Source: Brevibacillus laterosporus
GTDB taxonomy: Bacteria; Bacillota; Bacilli; Brevibacillales; Brevibacillaceae
Direction: 5' to 3'
Assembly (NCBI GenBank): GCA_007833815.1
Contig: CP033464.1
Span: forward strand, 3,900,001-3,964,000
DNA: 64,000 nucleotides
Shown here: one piece after another, positions 15,001 through 30,000 of the stretch
Position numbering within the stretch: the first letter of the stretch is position 1
Layout of the letters: every line of letters begins with the position of its first letter
Translations under genes and position numbers: made by a program
The notes under the pieces: model-generated
Told to the model about the DNA's origin: nothing
Seen by the model: only the letters and a program-made list of their open reading frames with translations
The model's database searches: none

Positions 15001-18000
15001 TTCCATGCCTGATACTGTTCCTCAGAAGCACGGAATACCATCCGTAACACGTCATGGTGTTCCGTAATCTTTTCCATTACCTTATGAAGAGCTGTTTCAT
15101 CGAAGCCTTCTTCTCGGTATAACATCATGGCTTGATTGTAGTGATGCTGATCTGCAAAGGATTGCTCAAAGAACCAGCGTTGAATCGGTGTCAACAACAC
15201 TTCTCCTATTACCTCACCTTGATCAGCTATTCTTGTAACGGAATGAATATGTTTGCTTAGCTGCGCCACAGTTGGATAGCGGAACAAGTCTTTCATTTCC
15301 AGCTTAAAACCTGCTTGTAATAAGCGGGAAGAGACCTGAATAGATTTAATCGAGTCACCGCCAAGATCAAAGAAATTATCCATGATCCCGATCGCTTTTG
15401 TTCCGAGGACAGCTTGCCAAATGGAAACTAGCATTCTCTCCGCGGCTGTGCGAGGTCCCACGTATTCGATATCGCTTTCCACGTTTCCTTCTGGAACAGG
15501 TAACGCTTTACGGTCGATTTTTCCATTTGGTGTAAGTGGTAATTGCTCTATTTGCACAAAATAAGAAGGAACCATGAAACTCGGAAGCACTTGTGATAAT
15601 GCCCCTCTTAATTCACTTGCAGATCGTTTCTTGTCTGCAACAAAGTAGGCGCATAGGTACTTTCTACCGACCTGATCTTCTTGTGCAACTACGACATTCT
15701 CTTTTATCGTCGCGATTTTTAAGAGCTGTGTTTCCACTTCTCCTAACTCAATACGGTTCCCACGGATTTTCACCTGATGATCTATTCGACCCAAATATTC
15801 GATATTGCCATCTGGCAACCATCTTACCAAGTCACCCGTTCTATACATCCGCTCTCCTGTAACAAACGGATTATCCATAAATTTCTCTTCCGTCATCTCA
15901 GGACGGTTCAGGTAACCTCGTCCCACACCACTTCCAGCAATATATAATTCTCCTGATATCCCGATAGGCTGTATCACATGATTTTCATCTAAAACATACA
16001 TTTTCACATTAGGCAATGGCTTACCAATCGGTATATTCATTGCTACTAGAGAGTCCGTCTGTTCAAAGAAGCTAGAATCAATGCACGCTTCCGTTACCCC
16101 ATAGCTATTGAGAATACGCATGTGCAAGCCAAATCTGGTTAGCAATGTGGCAAACGCATCTGGAGGGCAGTGATCTGAACCTACAATTAGCGTTTTCAAA
16201 GAATCGATGTCCAATTTGTTTTCATATACATAATCCATGAGTGGAATGACAATAGCTGGTGTCGATTCAAAAATGGACACTTTATGCCCCCTGAGTAGCT
16301 CATAAATGCTCGCAGGTTCTAGTCTTGATTGACTTGGGCATATAATCAGTTCTCCACCATGCAATAATGCACGGACATAATCGCCTGTGAATACATCAAA
16401 GGAAAAACTAGCCCACTGCAATACTTTTGGATGCTCTCCGTCTAAACCGTATGCTAGTTTCCAAGCTTGAGCCATAGCTGTCAGTTGTTGATGCTCGATC
16501 ATGACCCCTTTTGGCTTACCGGTTGTTCCTGATGTATAAATAACATATGCTAAATGATTTGGTCCTTGTATCGGTTCTAGATTGGAATGATCCTCGTTAT
16601 AAGCTTCTGAATCATCCAGCATCACAATTCTTCCTGTGAAGGATACGCGCTCTTGTAAATGACTTTGCGTCACTAGCAACTTAGCTCCTGCATCCTCCAG
16701 CATGTAGCTGATACGTTCCTCTGGATACTCAGGGTCAATTGGTACATAAGCAGCGCCAGCTTTTAAAATCCCTAGGATACCGACCATCATCTCTAGAGAG
16801 CGCTCCACCATGATACCTACTAATTGGTCAGCTTGTACTCCGTCAGCTCGTAACGTTCGCGCCAATTGATTTGCCTGTTCGTTTAACTCACGGTATGTTA
16901 ATTGACTTCCCTCATAAACAACCGCGACTTGATCTGGCGTACTCTCTACCTGTGCTTCAAATAACTGCTGGACTGTCATCGCTCGTGGGTAATCCGTAGC
17001 TGTATCGTTAAATACCTCTAGAATATGTTTCTTCTCTCCTGCTGTTATCAGTTCCAGCTCGTTTACTCGGATGTGAGGGTTGTCCGCGATTTGCTCCATG
17101 ATGTGTACAAAATGCCCCAAAATCTGCTCAATACCTTCTTGATCATAGACAAGGGCATTGTATTCGGAGCAAACATCCATGTTTTCTCCCGGTATGACCG
17201 ACAGGTTGAAGTCATAGTTCGTTTGTTCCATGATCTCGATATTTGCAATCTCAAAGCTTTCTTGATCACTACTACCCAATTGCTCGATTTGTTGCCCCAT
17301 TGGATAATTTTCAAACACCACAATATGGTTAATCAAATCTTGTTTTTGTGAGGTCAGTCGTTGAATATCGTATAGCGGATAAGTATCAAACGCTTGAGAT
17401 GCTAGCGCCTGTTCCTGTCCGCGGCTCATTACATCTGCAAAGGATTCTTCCCCCTTGCAACGGATACGTACTGGGACCGTGTTGATGAATAAGCCAATGA
17501 TATTTTCAATTCCTGGAATTTCAGATGGTCTTCCAGAGACGACACTTCCGAAAACCACATCCTGGCTATCGTTATACTTTTGCAAGGTAACTCCCCACGC
17601 TGATTGCACCAACGTATTAATTGTCACCTGTGCCTGCTTTGCTACCTGTTGTAAACGTCCGGTTAGCTCTATGCCAAGCTCACGAGTTAGCTTCTGAGCA
17701 ACGTACCCCTCCGATTTGCTTTGTGTCTTTCCTTTTGGTAACAAGGTTTGCTGATCATAACTAGTTAAATATTCGCTCCAGTATTTGGATGCTTCTGCAT
17801 CATCTTGATTTGCCAACCACTCGATATAGTTACTATATGGCGTTACGTCGTCAAGCTCAGGCTGCCTATTTCCTCTAATGGCAAAATAACTACCAAATAC
17901 TTCTTGTGTCATTAAAGATAAGCACCAGCCATCCATCACAATATGATGGAAACTCCAGATTAAGTGATAGCCTTCTTCATCTGTACGTAAAATGGACACA

Positions 18001-21000
18001 CGAATGAGTGAATCATGAGCCAAATCGAATCCTTTTGCTTTATCCTCAATTGCGAAGGTAGTGAGATAAGCCTCACGTTTCGCCTTATCCATTTGGCGCA
18101 AGTCCTCATAGTAAAGCTCGCTGCGCTTATTTTGGTAAGCCACTTGTACCGGTAGGTCTTTCCAACCGCTGTAGAAATTCGTTCTCAACGCTACATGCCT
18201 TTGTGTCAAAATATCTAAGCTCTTACCAAAAGCAATAACATCGAAGCTTCCAATCAAATCAAAGGTTGTTTGTTCAAAATAAGCTCCCGACAGTGGATTC
18301 ATCAAGCTGTGGAAATACATGCCCTTCTGCATCGGCGTCAACGGGTAGACGTTCTCAATCTCGCCTATATGCTGGGTATCTTCCACCAAACGCTCCAATT
18401 CTTCAACGGTCAGACCTTTTAACAAAATATCGCTTGGCGTCAATTCCGTACGTTCCTTAGCTACGCAGTGTTCAATCACCGCTTGCAAGCTCGAACGTAA
18501 TAACTCAGCCACATGCTTCATCGTTTCCTGACGGTACTCCTTGCCATTGTAGCCAATCGTAAGCTCCAGGACGCCTCCAGAAATCAGACCATTCATGTCC
18601 AACGTGTATCTACGTTCCTTATCTTGGCTAACAGCTGCTCCACTTGAATATGGAGAGAATTGCATAGCATTACGTTGCAAATCCTGATCAAACTGCCCTA
18701 GATAGTTAAAAGTGATCTCAGGTTCTACTCTAAATGTCATACCCTCTTGCGGCTCAGACAAGTATCTGAGGATACCGTAACCAATACCCTTTTGTGGGAT
18801 TTGACGAAGTCCCTCTTTGACCGTCTTAATCTGCTGGGCGACATTCCTGCTCGCGTTGGTCTTTAAAACAACTGGGAACTGACTTGTGAACCAGCCCACT
18901 GTACGTGTAATATCTACGTCTGGAATGATAGACTCCCGACCATGCCCTTCTAAATTGACTAGTACTTGTTCTGTGCCCGTCCACGCATGAATAGCTATTC
19001 CAAGCGCTGTGAGTAACAGATCATTAACTTCCGTGTTGTAGGCACGGTTTGCCTGCTTCAATAGCTGCTCTGTTTCTTGTTCTGTCCAACGTACTGTAAT
19101 GATTTCTCCATCTCGTACCAATGATTTCTTCTGTATGTGATCCTTAGGCAACGGGATCAATTTAGTCTGTTCGACTTGATTCCAATATGCCCGTTCTGCG
19201 CCCATTGTCTGACTGTTGGCATAGTAAGATAACTGCTCTGCCCAAGTCTGGAATGAATCGGTTTTTTGAGGCAGACGAATCTCTTGTCCACTCAATACTT
19301 GCTCGTAACCAGCCGCGATATCTTCAAACAGGATTCTCCAAGAAACACCATCTACTGCCAAATGATGAATCACAATCAGCAAATGATCGCCTTCTGCACA
19401 TTTAAATAGTCCGAGCTTCATTAGTGGGCCTTCTGTTATATTAATGCTACTTTGAATCTCGTTTGCTTTCGCCTCAATTACCTGCGCAAGCTCAACTTCA
19501 TCCTTCAGATCAATTATTTCGAGGCTATACAGCTCTCCTTCATCCACTCCACGATTCCAAGCCTCGTATCCATCGGAGGTCATTGGGAAAACCATCCGTA
19601 GGGCATCATGATGCTCTGCAATCTTCTGCATCACTTGACGCAGTACCATTTCATCGAATCCTTGCTTCTGATACAGCATGACTGCCTGGTTAAAATGGTG
19701 TGGTTCAGCTGATTTTTGTTCAAAAAGCCAGTGGTGAATTGGCGTTAGTTTTGCCGCACCTACCACTTCCCTTTGATCAGCAATTTTGCTAACCAATTGG
19801 AGATGTGGACTTAATTGGGCCACAGTTGGATATTTGAACAAATCTTTTATTTCAAGCTTGTAGCCTGCTTGAAGCAGTCTGGAAGAAACCTGAATGGCTT
19901 TAATAGAGTCGCCTCCAAGATCAAGGAAATTCTCTAAAATACCAATCTGTTGACTTCCTAAAACAGCCTGCCAAATGGAAACAAGCGTTTGCTCAACCGA
20001 TGTGCGTGGCGCTACATATTCCACTCCTGTTTGCACGCCTCCCTCTGGAGCAGGCAATGCTTTACGGTCAATTTTTCCATTTGTAGTAAGTGGCATTTGT
20101 TCCAATTGCATAAAGTAAGCTGGAATCATATAACTAGGTAATTCTTGAGACAACTCACTTCGAAGGTCACCTACGGTTAATTGCTTATCCGCTACAAAAT
20201 ACGCGCATAGATGCTTCTGTCCATCTTCCTCTTCACGTGCAATCACAATTGCTTCGCGCACAGAATCTACACGTAACAGTTGCGCTTCCACCTCACCAAG
20301 TTCGATGCGATAGCCACGGATTTTTACTTGGTGGTCGATGCGGCCCAAATACTCGATGTTTCCATCTGGTAGCCATTTAGCCAAATCGCCTGTCTTGTAC
20401 ATCTTCTCTTCTGATGCAAACGGATTATCAACGAACTTCTCTGCCGAAAGCTCTGGAAGATGTAAGTAACCCCTAGCCAGTCCTGCTCCTGCAATGCACA
20501 GCTCCCCGGCTACTCCAACTGGCTGAAGCTGATTATGTTGGTCTACGATATAAACTCGTTTGTTTGCAATTGGTTTTCCAATCGAGAGTTCCTGTTCTGG
20601 CTGCGTTATGGATAGTGACGTGGTTACTACAGTACTTTCTGTAGGACCGTATTCGTTGCAAATTTCGATGTTCGGATTTAACTCCGCCACCTTTCTAACA
20701 AGTGCTGAAACGATCTTCTCTCCACCCACGACAATATTTTTTACTGACTGTAAATCTTGTGGATTCATAGTCTCTACCATCGCCCATAAAAAGCTAGGTG
20801 AGCTTTGTAAGTGAGTAATTTTTTGTTGTGTAATTGCTTTCTTGATAGCCTCATGGTCCTTACTTTCTTCATCAGGTAATAGATATACCGTTGATCCCAT
20901 GACTAAAGGTCCAAATAAGTGTGTAAGGAATGGATCAAACACAAACGGAGTTACCATCAAAACATGATCTTCCATCGAAAACTGGTACGTGTCCGCTTTC

Positions 21001-24000
21001 CAAAGGATCGTGTTTACAATGCTTGCATGCTGCACCATAACGCCCTTAGGCTTGCCTGTTGTGCCTGATGTATAGATGACATAGGCCATATCTTTTGGCC
21101 CATGTATCGGCTCCAGATTCGAACCATCTGTCTGGTATGAGGTTTCCTCTTCCAACAGCACGAGTGTACCTGTAAACGATACTCGATCCTGCAAATGACG
21201 CTGTGATACGAACAGTGTAACATTCGCATCCTCTAGCATGTAGCTGATACGCTCCTGCGGATACTCAGGATCAATTGGCACATAGGCACCGCCAGCTTTT
21301 AAAATGCCCAACATACCGACGATCATCTCTAGCGACCGCTCAGCCATGATACCTACGAGCTGATCGGCTTTTACACCTTTCATTCGCAAGGTTCTGGCTA
21401 ATTGATTTGCGCGTTCATTCAGTTCACGATAGGAAAGCTTTGATTCTTCACAAACAATTGCCACCTGATCTGGTGTACGCTCCACCTGACTCTCAAACAA
21501 TTGATGAAGCATTTTGTCCTGTGGATATGTCGCTTTCGTATCATTAAACATAGCTAAAATTTGCTCTTTCTCAGTTGCAGTGACCAATTCTAATTCGCTT
21601 ACACATTGATGCGGATTGGACGTAATTTGCTCGACAATGTGAACAAAATGACCCTGTATTTTCTCAATACTCGCCCGATCAAATACCAAAGTATTATAAC
21701 CGTAGCAAATCCCCATCTCTTCGCCAGGCATAATGATCAGGTTGAAGTCATAGTTAGTCTGTTCCACCGTATCTATGTTGCCAATTTCAAATTTTGACTG
21801 TCCAGTGCTTCCCAATTGCTCAATTTGCTGTTCCATTGGATAATTCTCAAACACCATAATGTGATTGATTAAATCCTGTTTTTGTTCGGTTAGCGCCTGA
21901 ATATCGTAGAGCGGATAGGTGTCATAAGCATTAGATGCCAGTGCTTGTTCCTGAATCTTTCTCATTACCTCCGCAACTGTTTCCTCTGCTTCACAACGAA
22001 TACGTACTGGAATTGTATTGATAAACAAACCAAGGATGTTTTCAACACCAGGAATGTCAGCCGGTCTTCCAGAGACGACGCTTCCAAAGACGGCATCATG
22101 ATGATTATTATATTTCTGGAGCATGATTCCCCATGCAGTCTGCATCAGTGTATTGATTGTTACCTGATTCTGCTTAGCTGTTTGATTCAAACGTTTGGTA
22201 AGTTCTTTACTAAACGTGCAATTTAGCTTAGTTGCCACATAACCCTCTGCTTGGCTGTCTTTCCCATGCTTCTTCTCGTTTATCAACAACGTTTGCTGTT
22301 CATACCCAGCTAAATACTCGCTCCAGTAGCTAGATGCACTCTCCCGATCTTGCCGTCCTAGCCATTCAATATAGTGACTATAAGGAGTCAATGCAGCATA
22401 CTCAGGCTGCCTGTTTTCCCGAATCGCAATATAGCCACCAAATACTTCTTTTGTCATGATAGACACGCACCAGCCGTCCATCACCATATGGTGGAAGCTC
22501 CAAATAAAGTGGTACTTTTCTTCCTCTGTGCGAAGAATCGATACACGAATTAATGAATCATGAGCTAAATCAAAGCCTCTTGCTTTGTCTTCGCTCTTAT
22601 AAGTTGCGATATAGGAATTTCGTGTAGCCATATCCATTTCGCGTAAGTCTTCATAGTGAAGTTCACCATTTTTGTGTCGATAAACCACTTGTACTGGCTG
22701 GTCTTTCAAGCCATTGTAGAAGTTTGTTCTCAATGCCTCGTGTCTTTGTACCCATGCATCTAAACTTTTAGCATACGCGGTAAGATCGAAGCTTCCCGTT
22801 AGATCAAAGGTTGTTTGTTCAAAATAAGCACCAGAATGCGGATTCATCAAGCTGTGGAAATACATACCTTTCTGCATCGGCGTTAATTCGTATACATTTT
22901 CCACTTCGCCTACTTCTTGCGTTTGTTCTACTAACCGATCAAGCTCCTCAATGCTCAGTTCAGCTAATAAAACATCACTTGGCGTAAGTTCTGTACTTTT
23001 TTTCGCCACGCAATGTGCTACCACATCACGTAAAGACTCTTGGAACAAGCTAGCTACTTGCTCAATTGTTTCTTTGTTATATTCCTTGTCACTATATCTG
23101 ATTGACATCTCTAATCTGCCATTAGAAATCATTCCGTTAATATTTAAAGCGGTTTTCATTTCTATCAGTTCACTTACAGCTTCTCCAACGGAATAAGGTG
23201 ATAGCTGCATCTCGTTATGCTGGTAATCCTGATCAAACTGACCTAAGTAGTTAAAACTGATTTCCGGCTCTACTTCAAATACAACGTTGCCCTGCAACGT
23301 TGATAGGTATCTCAAGATTCCGTAACCAATACCCTTTTTAGGAATATGGCGTAGCCCTTCCTTGACGCCCTTAATTTTCTGAGATAAATTCCTACCCGCT
23401 TGTACCTCTACCACAACTGGATACTGACTTGTAAACCAACCCACTGTTCGGGTGATATCAACATCCGCAATGATTGACTCTCTACCGTGCCCTTCAAGAT
23501 TAACGAAAACCTGTTCCATACCAGTCCAAGCATGGATTGTCATCCCAAGTGCAGTCAGTAACAAATCATTTACTTCTGTTGCGTATGCACGATTCGCCTG
23601 TTTCAGCAATTGTTCCGTTTCCTGTTCAGTCCATTGAACGGTAACTATTTCGCTATCTTGTACCAGCTTCTTCGCTTGAGCATAATCCTTTGGAAGTAGC
23701 GGCATGTTCATTTGCTCAATCTGTTGCCAGTACTTTTGTTCATTCTCCATTGCTTCACTGTTCGCATAAAGGGACAACTGTTCGGTCCACATTTGGAACG
23801 AATCGGTTTTTTGCGGTAGTTGAATTGCTGCTCCGTTCTTCACTTGTTCATAACCCGTTGCAAGATCTTCAAATAGAATTCGCCACGAAATTCCGTCTAC
23901 TGCTAAGTGATGAATAACGATCAATAGATGGTCCCCATCTACACATTGGAACAAGCCAAGTTTCATGAGCGGGCCTTCAAGTATATTTATGCTACTTTGA

Positions 24001-27000
24001 ATTTCATTTGCTTTCTTCTCAATCGCTTTGGAGCAATCTATTACTCCTTTGAGGTCAATAACTTCAAGAGTGTATAGCTCCCCTTCGTCCACTCTGCGAT
24101 TCCGTGCCTGGTATCCATTCTCAGTCAGAGTAAATACCATCCGCAAAGCGTCATGATGAGAAGCAACCTTCTGCATAACCTCACAAAGCGCTGTCTCCAC
24201 AAACCCTTCTTTGCGATACAACATGAACGCTTGGTTAAAATGATGATGCTGTTCGACCTTCATCTGTTCAAAGAACCAGCGCTGTATCGGTGTAAGAGCT
24301 GTTTGACCCTCTACTTCCCCTTGATCTGCTATTTTGCTAACCAATTGAAGCTGTGGGCATAGCTTTTCTATTGTTGGATATTTAAACAAATCCTTCATTT
24401 CCAGCTTGTATCCAGATTGAAGTAATCTAGAAGAGACTTGGATTGCTTTGATTGAGTCTCCTCCTAGATCAAAGAAATTATCCAAGATACCCATTTTCTG
24501 ACTTCCTAAAACAGTTTTCCAAATGGATACCAACAATTGCTCCACTTCTGTCCGAGGAGCTACATATTCCACTCCGGTGTGCATGATTTCTTCAGGTGCA
24601 GGTAGCTCTTTTCGATCAATTTTCCCATTTGAGGTAAGCGGCATTTGCTCCAATTGCACAAAGTAAGACGGAATCATGTAAGTAGGTAGTTCATGGGATA
24701 ATTCGCTTCTGAGTTCGACCATACTCAGCTGGGTTTCAGCAACAAAATAGGCGCATAAATGCTTTTGCCCTGCTTCATCTTCCCTCGCTATGACAATAGC
24801 TTCTTGAACCGAATCTATCTTCAACAGCTGCGCTTCAACCTCACCAAGCTCAATACGGTATCCACGGATTTTTACCTGATGATCAATTCGGCCCAAATAT
24901 TCAATGGTACCATCTGACATCCATCTTGCCAGATCGCCCGTTCTGTACATCCGCTCGCCTTCTCTAAAACGGCTATTCACAAATTTTTCTTCTGTAAGTT
25001 CTGGCCGATTCAAATACCCTCGTGCTAACCCTTCCCCAGCGATGCATAGCTCGCCTGGAACACCGATAGGTAGTAAATGACCGTCTGCATCTACAATGTA
25101 GATCCGATGGTTTTTAATAGGACTTCCGATAGGAACAACTTTCTCAGACATGGAATCCTTGTCATAAGACCATACAGATGAGCAGATTGAATCCTCTGTT
25201 GGACCATAGGCATTAAAATATGACACATGATCTTTCCATTTCTGTACTAATTCAACAGAAGAGGCAGACCCAGCAGTGATCAACGTTTTTAAGCTAGGCA
25301 TATTGCTTGGCTCCAGATAAATTGCATAAGTAGGAGGCAAGGCCGCAACAGTAATTTGATTTTTTGTGATATAGTTTTCAAACAAACGGTAATTCATAAT
25401 GACGGAAGTAGGAGGTATAAATAATGTTCCACCACAAATAAAAGCTTTAAAGAACTCTGCGCATGCAGCATCAAACGACATGCTGGCAAACTGCACCGTT
25501 CTATCTTGGGCGCTCAGGTTCAAATTGTATTCAAAATACGTTTTTAAATTGCACAGACCGTGATGCTCAACCATGACACCTTTTGGTTTGCCCGTTGTTC
25601 CAGATGTGTAAATAACATAAGCCAAATCATTAGGTCCAGTGATTGGTTCTACATTGGTATCGTCTGCGCTGTACACTTTCTCATCATCTAGCATTAGGAG
25701 TGTTCCCTCGAAGGAGATACGCTCCTGCAAATGACTTTGAACCATCAACAGCTGTGCACCAGAATCCTCCAGCATATAACGAATACGCTCTTCCGGGTAT
25801 TCTGGATCAATAGGCACATAGGCCCCTCCAGCTTTTAATATCCCAAAGATACCAACTATCATTTCTAAAGAACGTTCTACCATGATGCCGACTAATTGGT
25901 TTGCCTGAACTCCCTTTGCTCGTAGGGTCCGTGCTAGTTGATTTGCTTTCTCGTTTAATTCACGATAGGTCAATTGTTCATCTTCATAAACGACCGCCAC
26001 TTGATCCGGAGTTTGCTCCGCATGTTCTTCAAACAACTGGTAAACCGTTTTCTCGCGTGGATAGTTCGCTTGAGTATTGTTGAATACATCAACAATCTGC
26101 GTTTTCTCTATTGGTGTCACAGCTTCTAGTTCGTTTACGCGAGCATCTGGATTGTCTACAATCTGCTCCAGCATATGAACAAAGTGCATCCCGATTCGCT
26201 CAACACTCGCTTCATCATATACCAGAGCATTATATTCCAATAAAAGCTTCGTCTCTTCGCCCGGTATTACAGCTATATTGAAATCATAGTTTGTTTGTTC
26301 CGTTACTTTTACATCTACAATTGTGTAGCTGGCTTGTTTACCAATTCCCAATTGTTCCATTTCATGTTCCACAGGATAATTCTCAAACACCATGATATGG
26401 TTAATTAAATCTTGTTTTTGTGCAGTCAGACCTTGAATGTCATAGAGAGGATGCGTATCGTACGCATGCGATTCCAGTGCTTGCTCCTGCACTTTTCGCA
26501 ATACTTCTCCTAACGTTTCTTCCCCTTTACAACGAATCCGTACCGGAATAGTATTGATAAATAAACCAATTACCCCTTCAATTCCTGGTATATCTGCCGT
26601 TCTTCCTGAAACGACACTCCCAAAAACAACATCCTGATTACTGTTATATTTTTGTAATAAAATGCCCCATGCGGTCTGCATGAACGTATTAATTGTCACC
26701 TGATGTTGCTTCGCGACCTGATTCATTCGGGCAACCAGTGTCTTAGTAAGCACGTTAGTCAGCTTCTTAGCAGAGTAGCCTTCTCTGTTCTGCGGCTTCT
26801 CTTTTGGCAAGAGTGATTGACTCTCGTAGCCTGCCAAATAATTGCTCCAATATTTGGATGTATCCTCTTCATTTTGACGCTCTAACCAATCAATGTACTG
26901 GCTATAAGGCGTTACGTCTTCCAACTCAGGTTGTCTTTTTTGCAGAATGGCGGAGTAGCCTTCAAACACTTCTTTGGTCATTATTGGTAAGCACCAGCCG

Positions 27001-30000
27001 TCCATCACAATATGATGGAAACTCCAAATGAAATGATAGGTTTCTGCTGTCGTACGCAAAATCGATACACGCATCAGAGAATCTTCAGCCAGATCAAATC
27101 CTCTTGCTTTGTCTTGGCTGGTAAAGGTAGTCAGATACATCTCACGTTCTGCCTCGTCCATTTCGCGCAAATCTTCAAAGTATAGCTCACTGCTCTTTTG
27201 TCGATAAACGACCTGAACAGGATCATCTTTCCATCCACTGTAGAAGTTGGTTCTCAGTGTTGCATGCCTTTGTGTGAGGGCATCTAGACTTTTACCAAAA
27301 GTGATGACATCAAAGCTACCCTGTATTTCAAACGTTAATTGTTCAAAATAAGCCCCTGAATGTGAGTCCATCAGGTTGTGGAACAACATACCTTTTTGCA
27401 TCGGTGTCAATGAGTAAACGTTCTCAATCTCACCAATATGCTTCGTTTGTGCCACGAACCGATCAAGTTCCTCGACAGTCAGTCCTTTTAACAATAGATC
27501 GCTTGGTGTTAGTTCTACCTGCTCTTTTGTTAAGCAGTGCGCAATCACTAGTTGTAGGCTTACACGTAAAAGTTCACCTAATTGCTCCATTGTTTCTTTG
27601 CGATATTCTTTACTACTGTAACTAATTGTAAGTTTTAACGATCCATCTGTGACCATTGCATTCAAGTCAAGTGTATATTTTCTCACTGCCTGTCCACTTA
27701 CGAAAGCTCCACTTGAATGATTCGACAGTTGAAGAGCATTATGCTGTAAATCCTGATCAAATTGACCCAAATAGTTAAAGCTGATCTCAGGCTCTGCTCT
27801 GCTTATGTCTCTATCTTGAGATTGGGTTAAGTAGCGTAAAATACCATAACCAATCCCCTTATGCGGAATTTGGCGCATCATTTCTTTGACTTGCTTGATC
27901 CGTTGAGAGACACCTTGATCTGTCCCCATCTGGAGCACAACAGGATACAGACTTGTAAACCAACCTACCGTACGCGTAACGTCAATATCTTGAATAATGG
28001 ATTCGCGACCGTGACCCTCTACATTCACAAGCACTTGCTCTGTACCAGTCCAATCGTGTATAGCCATTCCCAAAGCCGTGAGCAATAAATCGTTAACTTC
28101 TGTGCTGTAAGCGCGATTTGCTTGTTTTAGCAACTGCTCCGTCTCTTGATCTGTCCATTGCACTGCTACGATTTGACTTTCCCCAATCACTGACTGTTCC
28201 TGAATGAAATCCTTTGGCAAATCTGTCTTGTCTATTTGTTCAATCTGTTGCCAATATGATTTCTCTTTTTGCAATTCTTCGCTGTCTGCATAAAGAGATA
28301 GTTCCTCGGCCCACTTTTGGAAGGAATCCGTTTTTTGTGGGAAGCTAATTGCTTCACCTTTTAGGGCCTGTTCATAACCACTCGCGATATCTTCAAATAA
28401 AATTCGCCACGAAACGCCATCAACTGCCACATGGTGAATGACAATCAGTAGGTGGTCCCCTTCTTGACATTGGAACAGTCCCAGCTTGATAAGTGGACCT
28501 TCTGTTAGAGCAATACTACTCTGAATTTCATTTACTTTGGTCTCAATGGTTTGGGTGCAGTCTGTTTCGCCTCTCAAATCAATCACTTCAAGACTATACA
28601 GCTCACCTTCCTCTATTCCTCGATACCATGTTTCGTATCCACTGTCTGACTCACGGACTGCTATGCGTAATGCATCATGATGAATGGCGATCTTTTGAAT
28701 GACCTTGCGAAGTGCTGTTTCATCAAAACCTTTTTTCATGAAAAGCATGAAAGCCTGGTTATAATGATGCTGTTCAACTAATTTTTGCTCAAAGAACCAG
28801 TGCTGAATCGGCGTCAGTAAGGCAGCCCCCACTACCTCACCTTGATCAGCAACTTTCGTAATAAGTTGAATATGTCGACTTAATTGTGCAATGGTTGGAG
28901 AGGTGAACAAATCCTTCATTTCCAGCTTATAGCCCGCTTGAAGCATCCTAGAAGAGATCTGGATAGACTTAATGGAGTCTCCTCCTAGATCAAAGAAATT
29001 ATCTAAAACACTAATTTTCTTAGCTCCTAGTACAGCCTGCCAAATGGATACCAATGTTTGTTCCATAGCCGTGCGAGGTGCAACATATTCTACACCTGTT
29101 TGGATACTTTCCTCTGGTGCTGGTAGAATTTTACGATCAATCTTTCCATTTGGAGAAAGTGGCATTTTATCCAATTGCACAAAATAGGATGGAACCATAT
29201 ACGTAGGTAGCTCTTGGGAGAGTTCGGCTCTTAGCTCACCTACAGTTAGTTGCTTGTTCGCTATGAAATACGCACACATTTGCTTCTGGCCGTTTGCATC
29301 TTCTCTAGCAATAACCACTGCTTCTTGTATGGCTTCCAATTTCAATAGCTGCAATTCGACTTCGCCAAGCTCAATGCGGTAGCCACGGATTTTTACTTGG
29401 TGATCAATCCGACCCAAATATTCAATGTTTCCATCCGGTAGCCATCTTGCCAAGTCTCCCGTTCTATACATTCGTTCTCCCGGTACAAACGGATTTTGCA
29501 CAAATTTCTCTTCCGTAAGCTCCGGTCGATTCAGGTACCCTCTTGCTAACCCGACCCCAGTAATACATAACTCACCTGCTATCCCGATCGGCTGTAGGTA
29601 CTCTGAGTCAGCCTGCACAATGTAGAGTTGGGTATTAAAAATGGGTTTACCAATTGGGATGATAGCGAGTTGCTCATCTGCATGACAATCAAAATACGTA
29701 ACATCGACAGTAGCCTCAGTTGGTCCATATAGATTGATCAGCCTTGCTTGACTTACTGATGAAACCGCTCGCTGGAATCTGTCAACATGCTGTGGAGGCA
29801 AAGCTTCTCCACTCGCAAATACTTGACGTAATGAACCAAGTTTTGCCTTTACGATCTCACTTGGCTGTTGTTCAACATGATCCAAGAAAGCGTGCAACAT
29901 TGCCGGAACAAAATGCATTGTTGTAATGCTATGTTCAGCTATTGTCTCTAAGATTCGCTCAGGGTTCTTCTCTCCTCCTACAGATAGAAGGCATACTTTG

